A stretch of DNA of 64,000 nucleotides from SAR202 cluster bacterium. GTDB taxonomy: Bacteria > Chloroflexota > Dehalococcoidia > Lucifugimonadales > VGZY01. The stretch covers positions 1-64,000 of the forward strand of contig VGZY01000006.1 in assembly GCA_016872355.1 (NCBI GenBank). The letters are read 5' to 3'. A program made the translations under genes and the position numbers. This document shows positions 27,056 through 35,220 of the stretch, piece by piece. The notes beneath the pieces are model-generated. The model made no database searches and was not told the DNA's origin. It was given only the letters and a program-made list of their open reading frames with translations. How positions within the stretch are numbered: the first letter of the stretch is position 1; every line of letters starts with the position of its first letter.

Positions 27056-27081
27056 AAAGGCCCCGAGCGCTCGGGGCCTTT
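27056..27081 (+). terminator. Terminator after the glycosidase-like gene
   Basis: Perfect 12-bp arms aaaggccccgag and ctcggggccttt with a 2-base centre, so the true loop is a few pairs shorter, 10 bp past the stop. Confidence 0.85.
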
Positions 27082-27103
27082 GTCATCCGGTCGGTCCGCG
27101 CGG

Positions 27104-27196
27104 CTACCAGCCCTTGCGACGGGTGCCGCACTTGGCGCAGAAGACGCTTCGCGTGGGCGGGTTCTCGTGTCCGCACTTCTCGCACTTCCAGGTCAT
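27104..27196 (-). CDS. 30-residue zinc-ribbon microprotein
   Basis: An ATG at 27194-27196 on the minus strand is preceded by AAGGAGGA, 8 bases away, which is one of the best ribosome sites in the window. The product starts MTWKCEKCGHENPPTRSVF, continues CAKCGTRRKGW and stops at TAG. Two C-x2-C pairs form one zinc-ribbon. The protein is 30 residues and too short for usual gene calling. It sits between convergent genes, 98 bp before the DapA-like gene start of its strand ends. Such ribbons bind zinc and often sit at ends of larger proteins; a stand-alone one could be a partner or a leftover. Confidence 0.65.
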   Translation of the reverse strand: MTWKCEKCGHENPPTRSVFCAKCGTRRKGW

Positions 27197-27294
27197 GCTG
27201 CAGCTCCTCCTTGAAAATCGTATGTCTTGCAGGAATTCGCTTCCATTGCGTCGAACTGTATTTTACTCCAAACATTTTGCGCGGGAAACTGGGT

Positions 27295-28248
27295 TTACCC
27301 TCGCCACATCAAGTCCTGGAACTTCTCCTCAACCACGCGGCGGAACTGCGCCACGGTCTCCTTCGGGACGGGCAGGTAAGGCTTGCGCGTCACGTTCGAC
27401 TCGATGAGAAACGGGGATGCTGCTGCCGTTGCCTTGCTCACGATGCCGTGGAGGTTGCCTGACCCGGCCAGCATCTTCTTGGCCTCCATGAAGGCGTACA
27501 TCCGCTGCTGCTTCTGGATAGCAGCGTTCCAGCGCCTGTTCATCGCGTCGTCGTACCAGTCGAGCATGAATTCAGGGTTGAAGTTGACGAACCACGAGTT
27601 GACGCCCTTCGCACCCAGCATCATGAACGGCGTCACCGTGCCCTCACCCGTGAGGTGGGCGATCTGAGGCGCGTATGTGACGACGTGCATAAACTCCCGT
27701 ACGTCAGAGCTGGTGTTCTTGGAGCCGATTAGCTGCGGAACGAACTTTATCAGCTCCGCGTAGCCGTGTCCGTTCTGCGTGTTGTGCACGCGCGCCGTGT
27801 TGTGGTGCACCAGCCCGAAGTGCTCCGGCGTTGCCTTCTGGATATCCTGCCAGTACGCGCGGTCGGACTCCGGCGTCATCGGCATAAAGAAAGGGCGCCC
27901 CACGTGGGTCCCGAGAATGCCCACGGACGCGGCATATTGTATGCGGTCGATTATGCCCTGGGTGTTCACCCATGTCACGCCGACCATCGTCGGCACGCCG
28001 AGGCGGCCCGCCTCGTCCGCGAAGACCTTCACAATCTGCTTGAACTCATCCAGCTCTATCGCATAGAACTCACCGTCGGAGTCCGTGGTGTATATGCCGT
28101 GCACGCCCGCCGCGGCCAGGCGGCGAATGTTCTCCCGGAACTCCGCCTTGTCGAACCGTCCGGACTCGTCCCACGGCGTGGCGATAGCCGCCCACACGCC
28201 GTGGAGGTTGTCCCGCGTTAGCCGTTTGCTCATTGGAATCGAAGCCAC
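27295..28248 (-). CDS. Dihydrodipicolinate synthase/N-acetylneuraminate lyase-family aldolase
   Basis: 317 residues from GTG 28248, chosen since AGGAGG lies 7 bases upstream; the frame is open to 28281. The (beta/alpha)8 class I aldolase core is seen: GVWAAIATPWDESGRFD, then GIYTTDSDGEFYAI in place of the GTTGE loop, and the Schiff-base Lys in LIGSKNTSSD. The usual Tyr of the YNxP motif is missing: the site reads LVHHNTARVHN. It is therefore probably not DapA but a pyruvate-dependent aldolase or dehydratase for sugar acids. It lies in a run of catabolic genes. Confidence 0.85.
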   Translation of the reverse strand: MASIPMSKRLTRDNLHGVWAAIATPWDESGRFDKAEFRENIRRLAAAGVHGIYTTDSDGEFYAIELDEFKQIVKVFADEAGRLGVPTMVGVTWVNTQGIIDRIQYAASVGILGTHVGRPFFMPMTPESDRAYWQDIQKATPEHFGLVHHNTARVHNTQNGHGYAELIKFVPQLIGSKNTSSDVREFMHVVTYAPQIAHLTGEGTVTPFMMLGAKGVNSWFVNFNPEFMLDWYDDAMNRRWNAAIQKQQRMYAFMEAKKMLAGSGNLHGIVSKATAAASPFLIESNVTRKPYLPVPKETVAQFRRVVEEKFQDLMWRG

Positions 28249-28326
28249 GATCACGCCTCCTGGATCTGAGCATTCTGTCAAGTGTCATAGTCTTTACGTG
28301 CGCGTGGCGGTTGATTTCTCCCCCGT

Positions 28327-28457
28327 AGAGATGCCCCGCTGGGGCGTCTCGGGGGTAACCATCGCCGCATTGCCGGCCCGAGAAAGGCCGTCCTGCGGCG
28401 TGCAGATGTGACGGGTCTCCGCAACCGATGAGACGCCCCAGCGGGGCGTCTCATCGG
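28327..28457. repeat. Pair of related palindromes (REP-like)
   Basis: A perfect 15-bp-arm hairpin at 28425-28457 (ccgatgagacgcccc, loop agc) and an imperfect one at 28328-28350 share the core gacgcccc-agc-ggggcgtc. They lie 75 bp apart in inverted orientation in the gap between two minus-strand genes. Confidence 0.8.
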
Positions 28458-28468
28458 GGGGACCGACG

Positions 28469-30040
28469 TCAATCGCGCTTGCCGCGCCTCAGGGCTCGCC
28501 CTGGCGTGGCACCCGAGTGGACGCCTCTGTCCACGACCACCTTGCCGTTGACGAGCACGTATTCGACGCCCGTCGCGAGCTGCCTCGGCTTCTCACGGGT
28601 GGTGTTGGCCTTCACAGTCTTCGGGTTGAATACGACAATGTCCGCCTTGAAGCCGTTCCGCAGTATGCCCCTGTCCGGAAGGCCCAGGCGCTGCGCCGGG
28701 AACGACGACATCTTCCTGACTGCCTGCTCAAGCGTGAGTTGCCGCTCCTCCCGGACGTACTCCGAGAGCACGATCGCAAACGTGCCGAACGTGCGAGGGC
28801 TCGGGAACTCCCCGAAGTGTATCGCGTCGCTCGCGATCATCCCGTACGGGTGCGCGACGAACGCCGCCAGAGTGTGGGGGTTCGTGCCGCGCCCCACGGC
28901 GGTGAGGAACAGGTCCTCTTCGATGAGCAGGTTGCAGAGCGTGTCCACCGGGTGCTCTCCGCGAATCCGGGCAATCTCGAGGTGCTGCATACCCTCGTAA
29001 TGCTTGTTGTGTGGCTTGTTGAATCCGGTCACCCACTTGTCCCGGAAGTCGGCCTCGTCGATCTCTCGTTTGAGGCGGTCCCGCACCTTGCCGTCCTTGA
29101 TCGCCTCCAGAATCCCCTCCGGGCCTCGCTCCCGCATCCAGAAGGGGAACCACTGGGCGACCATCCCCTGCGAGTACTCGTAGGGGTAGACGTCGAATGT
29201 CACGTCCAGCCCTTCGTTCCGGCCGTTCTCCACCAGGTCTATCCACTGGTGATGGCTGCCCTTGCCCTGCTGCGCCTGCCGGTAATGGGTAAGATGCACG
29301 GCGCTCCCCGACCGCCTGCCGATCTCGATGGCCTCCTCGGATGGTCCCATCACGCCCTTCACGCCCAGGCTTTTCCGCGTGTGCGTGTGGTAGAAGCCTC
29401 CAAGCTTTGCCGATACCTCTGCCAGCGCCGCCAGTTCGGCCGTGTCGCCGTACGCCCCGGGCGGGTAGTCCAGGCCGGTGGAGAGGCCCCATGCCCCGTC
29501 TTCCATCGCCTCTCGCAGGGCGGACTTCATGTTCTCTATCTGCGCCGGCGTCGCAGGTGTATTCGCCCACCCCACGCCCCAGATTCGAAGGGGTGAGTTG
29601 CCGGCCAGGTACGCAGCGTTCAACGATACCTTGCCGTCGTACTGGTCAAGAAGCTCCGCCTGGCTGAGCCACTTCGCCGGCAGCGGCGGATATCCGTTGA
29701 TGCCAGAGTCCTGCCACATGTAGCGGGAGAGCTCCTGTGCCGTTTTGAAGGGCGCGTGCGAGATGCCGTCCACGCCGTACACCTCGGTGGTGATGCCCTG
29801 GTGGACGGACGCCTCCTGCCGTGGAGAGCCCAGTATCGTGAGCCCGCCGTGGGAGTGCATGTCGATGAACCCCGGCGCGACGACCATCCCGGCAGCATCG
29901 ATTGAGCGGGCTGCCTCAAAGGCGGAGGAGTCGCCCCGGTGCACGGTTATGCTGTCGCCATGGACAAGAACGGCGGCGTGGAACCCCGGGCTGCCTGTGC
30001 CGTCTACGACGAGCCCGTTACGGATAATGAGGTCGAGCAT
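28469..30040 (-). CDS. N-acyl-D-amino-acid deacylase (D-aminoacylase-like)
   Basis: 523 residues from ATG 30040. The amidohydrolase composite-barrel family is clear: LDLIIRNGLVVDGTGSPG start, VVAPGFIDMHSHGG (metal His-x-His), the GLSTGLDYPPGAY segment, THTRKS, and the C-terminal KADIVVFNPKTV with NGKVVVDRGVHSGATPGRAL. These enzymes hydrolyse N-acyl-D-amino acids. It belongs to the SAR202/Chloroflexi-type set of duplicated amidohydrolases. Function within the run 27-30 kb is probably amino-acid or amide salvage. Confidence 0.9.
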   Translation of the reverse strand: MLDLIIRNGLVVDGTGSPGFHAAVLVHGDSITVHRGDSSAFEAARSIDAAGMVVAPGFIDMHSHGGLTILGSPRQEASVHQGITTEVYGVDGISHAPFKTAQELSRYMWQDSGINGYPPLPAKWLSQAELLDQYDGKVSLNAAYLAGNSPLRIWGVGWANTPATPAQIENMKSALREAMEDGAWGLSTGLDYPPGAYGDTAELAALAEVSAKLGGFYHTHTRKSLGVKGVMGPSEEAIEIGRRSGSAVHLTHYRQAQQGKGSHHQWIDLVENGRNEGLDVTFDVYPYEYSQGMVAQWFPFWMRERGPEGILEAIKDGKVRDRLKREIDEADFRDKWVTGFNKPHNKHYEGMQHLEIARIRGEHPVDTLCNLLIEEDLFLTAVGRGTNPHTLAAFVAHPYGMIASDAIHFGEFPSPRTFGTFAIVLSEYVREERQLTLEQAVRKMSSFPAQRLGLPDRGILRNGFKADIVVFNPKTVKANTTREKPRQLATGVEYVLVNGKVVVDRGVHSGATPGRALRRGKRD

Positions 30041-30240
30041 TGATCGGATTCCTGCATGCGGTAATTCGGGACCACGCCGGATTGTACCACCGCGAATAAG
30101 CATTTTCCTATGTTGTCACGATAGGCAGCATCTTCCTGCCCTTGTATTCTGTGTCCCGTTTGAAACTATGGTCGTGCAGTGCCTTTTAATCAATCCCGCG
30201 CTTCACGATGTCCGAAGGACGGTGTTGCCAAAACCTCACT

Positions 30241-31404
30241 ATGATCTGCCGAAAATGCGCCGGCGAAGTCCGGCCCACAGACAGGTTCTGCCCATCCTGT
30301 GGTGCCTCCGTTGTCACAGGGAAAACCAGCGTAGTTCCAGCTCCTCCATCCAAATCGGACAAGAAGTCCGACACAGCTACCATAGAGATTCGCGCGGTCC
30401 AGCCGCCAGCGCCCAATCCGGCTCCCGGCTGCAAGAGGTGCGGGGCCGCCGTGGATGCACAGGCGGGCGGCAGATGCCTTAGATGCGGGGCTTCCCCCCT
30501 TTGTGAGGAGCACTTTCTGGCCGACCCGGGCATCTGCGCTGTTTGCACGCCTGAGGCGTTCTCGGAAACGACTCAAGTTAGACTGCCGGCTGCGCAGCCT
30601 GCTCCCGCTCGGAAGCCCGTTGCTCCAGCGCCCGCTCCGAGGCCGGTCCCGCCAGCGTCCGCCGGTCACCCGGCGGTCAATGTGCTCCGCTCCACTCCGC
30701 TTACGTATGACCCTAACTACCTCATCCCAATCACAGTCGCGAAACGGCTTGCGGAAGACGTTAAAGACGCCACCGACGTCTTGAATGAATACGGCGGCCT
30801 CCCCGTGCGCTTCTCCCTCACGCAGTCCACCCACGATCTTGACCTATTGTCTAAAAGGTTGGTGGGGGCTGGGGTGGGGGCGGGGGAGTGCGTGGCGGAA
30901 GCGAGGGCGATTATCGCCAGGATGGAGCGCGCGGTAGTAGTCTGGAAGGCGAAGGACGGACCGGCGAAGAAGCTGGAGCGCTTGAAGACGGGCGTGCTGG
31001 ACGTACGGTTCCAGAACGACGAGCCCGTACAAAGGACACTCTACCCCGTACTCCTGGAGCTGAGTAAGTACGTACTGGATACGGTGAAGGCCGAGCCGAA
31101 GGTCTTCACCCTTTTCATGGGTGAGCGCGCGGTGCGGCCGGGGGCGGACAACACTTACTCCATCGAGGTCGGCAGCGGTATCGCCGGGAAGCGCAAGAAA
31201 ATAGCGTTCGAGCTGATGGACCCGCTGCTGATGCGGATGGAGAGAGTGACCGTTGTGACCAAGGTCCTGGACCTGGCCGGCCAGGCGGCCCACGCAGTCG
31301 TCGGCATGGCGCTGCGGGGCTATGCGCCCGCGGTGCGGTACCGCACCACGCTGCGCACGCACCCGCTGATCATCGTGCGAGACACCGACAAAAAGGGAGG
31401 GTAG
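30241..31404 (+). CDS. Zinc-ribbon domain protein with unknown C-terminal region
   Basis: 387 residues from ATG 30241; the frame opens at 30208 but MICRKCAGEVRPTDRFCPSCG is the natural ribbon start. A second Cys pair set follows (CKRCGAAV, RCLRCG, C-x2-H, CAVC), then a Pro/Ala linker (about 120-150) and an alpha/beta region of about 230 residues, with KVFTLFMGERAV and KKIAFELMDPLL. No strong ribosome site is seen. It is alone on its strand. Function unknown. Confidence 0.75.
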   Translation: MICRKCAGEVRPTDRFCPSCGASVVTGKTSVVPAPPSKSDKKSDTATIEIRAVQPPAPNPAPGCKRCGAAVDAQAGGRCLRCGASPLCEEHFLADPGICAVCTPEAFSETTQVRLPAAQPAPARKPVAPAPAPRPVPPASAGHPAVNVLRSTPLTYDPNYLIPITVAKRLAEDVKDATDVLNEYGGLPVRFSLTQSTHDLDLLSKRLVGAGVGAGECVAEARAIIARMERAVVVWKAKDGPAKKLERLKTGVLDVRFQNDEPVQRTLYPVLLELSKYVLDTVKAEPKVFTLFMGERAVRPGADNTYSIEVGSGIAGKRKKIAFELMDPLLMRMERVTVVTKVLDLAGQAAHAVVGMALRGYAPAVRYRTTLRTHPLIIVRDTDKKGG

Positions 31405-31410
31405 GGCGGC

Positions 31411-32979
31411 TCACCCCTGCGCCTGGATGCGCTCCACGCCCAGCCCGAGCGGCCGCTCGAAGTCCCTGTAGAACATCGGGATTTCAACGCCGTTGATCCC
31501 GCGCCGGAAGGTCGCGATCTTAGATTTCTTCGTGATCGTGACCTCCACGGAGTTCTTGCCCTGCCTGACCAGCTCGACCGGCAGGCGGTACTTGAGCCAG
31601 TGGGCCTCGAAGCCCAGCGGCGCCTGTATGGGGCCGGGGAAGTACGACTTGAACTTAAGGCCGCGGTAGTGGGTAATCTCCGCCTGCTTTCGCGGCAGGT
31701 CCATGCCGTTCACGCGCACCGTGAAGTCGTCCTCGATGCAGAAGCTCTCGAAGCGGAGGGTGAGCACGGGCTCGCGCATCTCCTCGTCCTCTTTCGCCTT
31801 GCCCACGTCGTCCGCAATGAAGATCTCGGCGGAGAAGGTCTCGCCCTCATCCAGCGTTTGCGGCAGCTTGCGGTAAGGCGTTGTGGACGGCTTGCCCATC
31901 TCGCCCTCGCGCGGGGCAAGGAAGTAGATATTGTCGCGCCTCGCGAAGATCTCCGGGTAAGCCGCCTCTCGCAGCACCCTGTACTCCTCGTCCGCAAGCG
32001 GCCACGGCAGGTAGCCGAGGTACATCCCCGCGAAGCCCTGGTAGCGCAGCGTCTGGCTGAGGGCGTGCACCATCTCGATGGCAGGGTAGTTGGTGCGCTC
32101 GTCGTACACGCGGCGTGGCGGGCGGATGTAGGCCGCGCCGCCGGCGTCGTTCGCCGCCCTGGAGATCCACTCGAGTCCGGGGGTGTACGGCTCCATGCAC
32201 ACGCCCTCGATTTCGCCGACGATGTAGTCGATGCTCTTCTCCCTGAGCCACGTCTCGATGTCGATAGAGTGCTCGAAGTTCGCCTCGCGGGCGTGGTGGG
32301 TGCGGGCCATGATCTTGAACTGCCGGCCCTGGGCCTTCCCGACCTCTTCCGCGGTCTTCCTTATCTCTGCGACGAACGCGTTCATAATCCGGATGTTCTT
32401 GTCCTCCATCCCTTCCTTGAAAAAGCCGGTGTTGGTGAAGACGAAGTCGAGCTCGATGCCGTCCGGCCTGTACTCTTCCAGCACCTCGCGTATGAGCGCC
32501 AGCTTGTAGGCGCGGACCTCCGGGAGCGCGTAGTCGTAGCCCATCGACGCCTTGCCCTTGCCGCCGATGAGCACCTCCATCCCGTGGTCCCACTTCAGCC
32601 TGCCGCAGCGCTCGGCCTTCAGCAGCGCCACATCCTGCATCTTGAAACTGGGGAGGACCGGCATTCCCACCTGCTTTCCCCTGTTCACCACCTCGCGGAG
32701 CTGGTCTGTGCCGCGCTTCTTGGCCTATTGCACCATGCGCAGGATGCGCCAGTCGATGAAGTCCTCCCACTCCGCCTTGTCCTGTCCCACGACGCGCCCT
32801 ATCTTGCTCTGGTGGAAATAGACGTCGCCGTAGCCCAGTCCGAAGGAGAGTGCGCCAACGCCGGTGCCGGCCACTTCGTCCACCGGCCAGTGGAGCAGGT
32901 GGACGCTCGCGGGCGGCTCCAGCCGCTTGCAGTGGAAGTGGTGAGCGTCGTTGTAGTAGACCAGGCGTGGCGTGTTCAT
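31411..32979 (-). pseudogene. Glycoside-hydrolase-like TIM-barrel protein, paralogue of 25562-27046, in-frame TAG
   Basis: ATG 32979 with GAGG upstream begins MNTPRLVYYNDAHHFHCKRL, and the frame runs to LRMVQ, then TAG (32725-32727), then continues in phase with AKKRGTDQLREVVNRGKQVG to 31411. In all 521 residues around one stop. CAG to TAG is the simplest change. It is homologous to the other GHL10-like gene over its N terminus and includes RPDGIELDFVFTNTGFF and LGYLPWPLADEEYRVL. A C-terminal beta-domain follows. The downstream part alone could restart, but lacks the first barrel strands. Confidence 0.75.
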
Positions 32980-33060
32980 GAAGGCCTCTGTGGAGCGGGG
33001 TGGGGTAACCGTGCTAAAGGGTACGCGCTGCCGAGGGGATAAGGCAAGGGGAGAGGATCG

Positions 33061-33414
33061 CTACGCAGTGGGAGAGGCCGCTGAATGTCGCCAGGTGTCA
33101 GTCACCTTTTTCCTTCCTTCCTTCCTTCCTTCCTGAGTGGAGTCGCGATGCGATTCGATCCAGCGGCCGATTGTGGACCTGGCAGGGGCAATTGCCGTTC
33201 CCGCGCGAAGCCTCCTGGCGATTTGGACTGAGGATAGTCCCGCCAAGCTCATGGACAGGGCCGCTTCGTACACCTGCGCCGGGTGCCTCAGGGCACCTAC
33301 ACCGAAGTCTGCGAGGGACCTGCGCCTACATGACTTGCATCTGTAAATCTGCGCTCCCTTGCGGGAGCGACCAAACTTCACCAACCGTCCTTTGCAGTAC
33401 GAACATGTCTCCAT
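33061..33414 (-). pseudogene. Transposase-like zinc-finger/HTH fragment
   Basis: 117 residues. The first half reads CSYCKGRLVKFGRSRKGAQI and then YRCKSCRRRSLADF, the zinc-ribbon typical of InsA/IS1-like transposases and relatives. Then an HTH-like ARRLRAGTAIAPARSTIGRW appears. The rest, from about residue 90, is a KEGRKEGRKK tail coming from a TTCC microsatellite and lacks a DDE domain. It is either a truncated transposase or a small DNA-binding protein related to one. Confidence 0.6.
33109..33134. repeat. TTCC microsatellite
   Basis: Six near-perfect copies of ttcc in a row, at the 3' end of the transposase-like frame. It can slip and thus change the length of that frame. Confidence 0.9.
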
Positions 33415-33759
33415 TAGCTATACCTTCGGCAGGACTAAGAGTAAATTGCCATTCTGGTTGATGTGGTGGTGCGGGTGAACCGGTGCGTTGCGCCAGCATG
33501 GCCCCTAGTATGTTTACGCCACTAACCGGCGTTTTATTTACACTGCAAGGCGACCTCAACCGATCATCACGCCGAATGGGACGGGATTGGGGCTTTGTCC
33601 TAATTGACGCACCGCAACTGAGAATGTAAGTTACAAAACGAGCCGACAATTTCCTGAGGAATTGATTGTTGGTGTAGAGATACCGTGATTCGTTATCGGC
33701 GAAGCCGACTGATAATTATGACCGCGGAACCGCCGACGGTTGTTCAAGGAGATCAGCAA
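33415..33759. other. Low-GC gap
   Basis: No coding frame or RNA gene is recognised. GC content drops from the window norm; the low-GC zone continues to about 35120. The last bases hold AAGGAG for the protease gene. Confidence 0.6.
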
Positions 33760-34401
33760 ATGAAAATACGGCATTCAGATGTCTTTGGGAAGCGACACGG
33801 CAAAAAAGCAATGAACCACATCGTGGTAACCGTTGTATTCGTGGCGGCGGTGTTGTCAACTACTTCAGTTAGTGCGTACAACGACCACGATCTGCCATGC
33901 GTTTGGCAGTATACCCAGAACACAACTTTGACGTTGCCATGGCGAAGTCATTACGCGTATCCGCCTTCGGGCGCTTATGCTACTGCGTGAAACGACGCGA
34001 TTCATGATTGGAATGGTACTCCTACTTCGGTTCTGTTCAGTAATGACACTTCTCAGTCCAGTCACTATCTTGGCCAGGAGGATGCGGGAAACTCAGGATG
34101 GTCTGGATACAACAGCGTGACATGTACTTCGTTCTTCTTCAAGCGTTCAACAACGTATTCAAGACTAGACACTTATTACCTTGCGCCTTACCCCGATCCT
34201 CCCTACGCCAGCTACCAGAAACGGGAGGGTGTCGCTTCGCACGAATTAGGTCACTTCATAGGGCTGGGCCACAGCAATGAAGAGCCGGCTGTGATGAACG
34301 AATCCAACGACGGGGAAACGTATTATTCACCCCAGGAAGATGATGAATGCGGTGTGAATGACCGATATGTGAATTCCAGTTACCCTGTTACATGCGACTA
34401 A
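33760..34401 (+). pseudogene. Matrixin-like zinc metalloprotease with in-frame TGA
   Basis: ATG 33760 (AAGGAG 8 bases upstream) starts a secreted protein with a signal or anchor (about 17-38). Codon 77 is TGA (33988-33990), between SGAYATA and NDAIHDWNG; the region before N-D-A is where matrixins have an amphipathic helix. The frame continues without a shift to HELGHFIGLGH (His161, His165, His171) and MNES, the Met-turn. A Trp or Arg codon changed by one base would explain the TGA. The product would be an extracellular peptidase of about 213 residues. Low GC suggests transfer. Confidence 0.75.
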
Positions 34402-34422
34402 GTATCTGCAAGGAGCAGGAAC

Positions 34423-35121
34423 ATGATTGCCACATTAAAATGGACTGCCATCGCGGCACTGTTGGGCGTCCTGGTAGGGTCAGTAATCCTGGTTGCCATT
34501 GGCTTCGGTGGGAACCAGTCGATGGGGACTTATGAAGATGTGTACTCTGCGGAACACCTTGTTGCCGAGTCAGACAGCATAGTACTTGCGAGATTCATCG
34601 ATTCTACGGAGTTCATCAAGCCGAATATCTCTCAAGTGGACAACGTAGCGCATAGTTGGGTGCAGATGTTGTATCGCAGAATGGAAGTGCTGGAGTCATT
34701 CAAGGGCGATGCTACGGCAGGTGAGTTCTTCTACGAGGCGGCAACGACCGGGGTGCGAAGAGACGATGTTGCATTCATGGGTGGCGACCCGCCTTCTGAA
34801 TTCGTGCCGCTCGAGACGGGTCAAGAGTATGTGCTCTTCCTGAAGGGCGGGCCGGTCAGAACGGGTTACCCTGAAGAATTCGGTGATATCATGTGGTCTA
34901 GCGCATCCAACTTGTATGTCGCGAGACTTGAGGGCAATCGCCTGCTGTTTTTGGCCTCGGACCGATACAAGAAGTCAGTAGATGCGCGTGGCCTTGAGCG
35001 ACCACGGGATTCAGCGGCCCCTTTTGAATTGACCAAACAAAGCCTGTCAGAGGTCATAGTTAAACAGACCTCCACCGAGTCTCCTACCGTCGAGACTGCA
35101 TCCAGTTCGAGCGTTTCGTGA
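34423..35121 (+). CDS. Exported or membrane-anchored protein of unknown function
   Basis: 232 residues, with AAGGAGCAGGAAC before the ATG. An N-terminal helix (about 6-28) suggests an uncleaved anchor or signal. The rest has a beta-rich pattern with LVAESDSIVLARFIDSTEF, VLESFKGDATAGEFFY and PLETGQEYVLFLKG, resembling small extracellular sandwich domains of metalloprotease neighbours. It lies 21 bp after the protease and is probably in the same transcript and low-GC segment. Function unknown. Confidence 0.7.
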   Translation: MIATLKWTAIAALLGVLVGSVILVAIGFGGNQSMGTYEDVYSAEHLVAESDSIVLARFIDSTEFIKPNISQVDNVAHSWVQMLYRRMEVLESFKGDATAGEFFYEAATTGVRRDDVAFMGGDPPSEFVPLETGQEYVLFLKGGPVRTGYPEEFGDIMWSSASNLYVARLEGNRLLFLASDRYKKSVDARGLERPRDSAAPFELTKQSLSEVIVKQTSTESPTVETASSSSVS

Positions 35122-35220
35122 TAGATCTGACCACCGGAGGATGCGGCCCCATAATCACGCGCCGGCTCCCACTCAAATTCCACCAACTCTTTGGCCGCCC
35201 GGCTCAGACAACGTCCAGTC

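Noticed and set aside
15120-34401. Reassigned stop codon in this organism
   Set aside because: Both TAG and TGA occur in frame, and many intact genes end with the same codons, so a change of code is not consistent.
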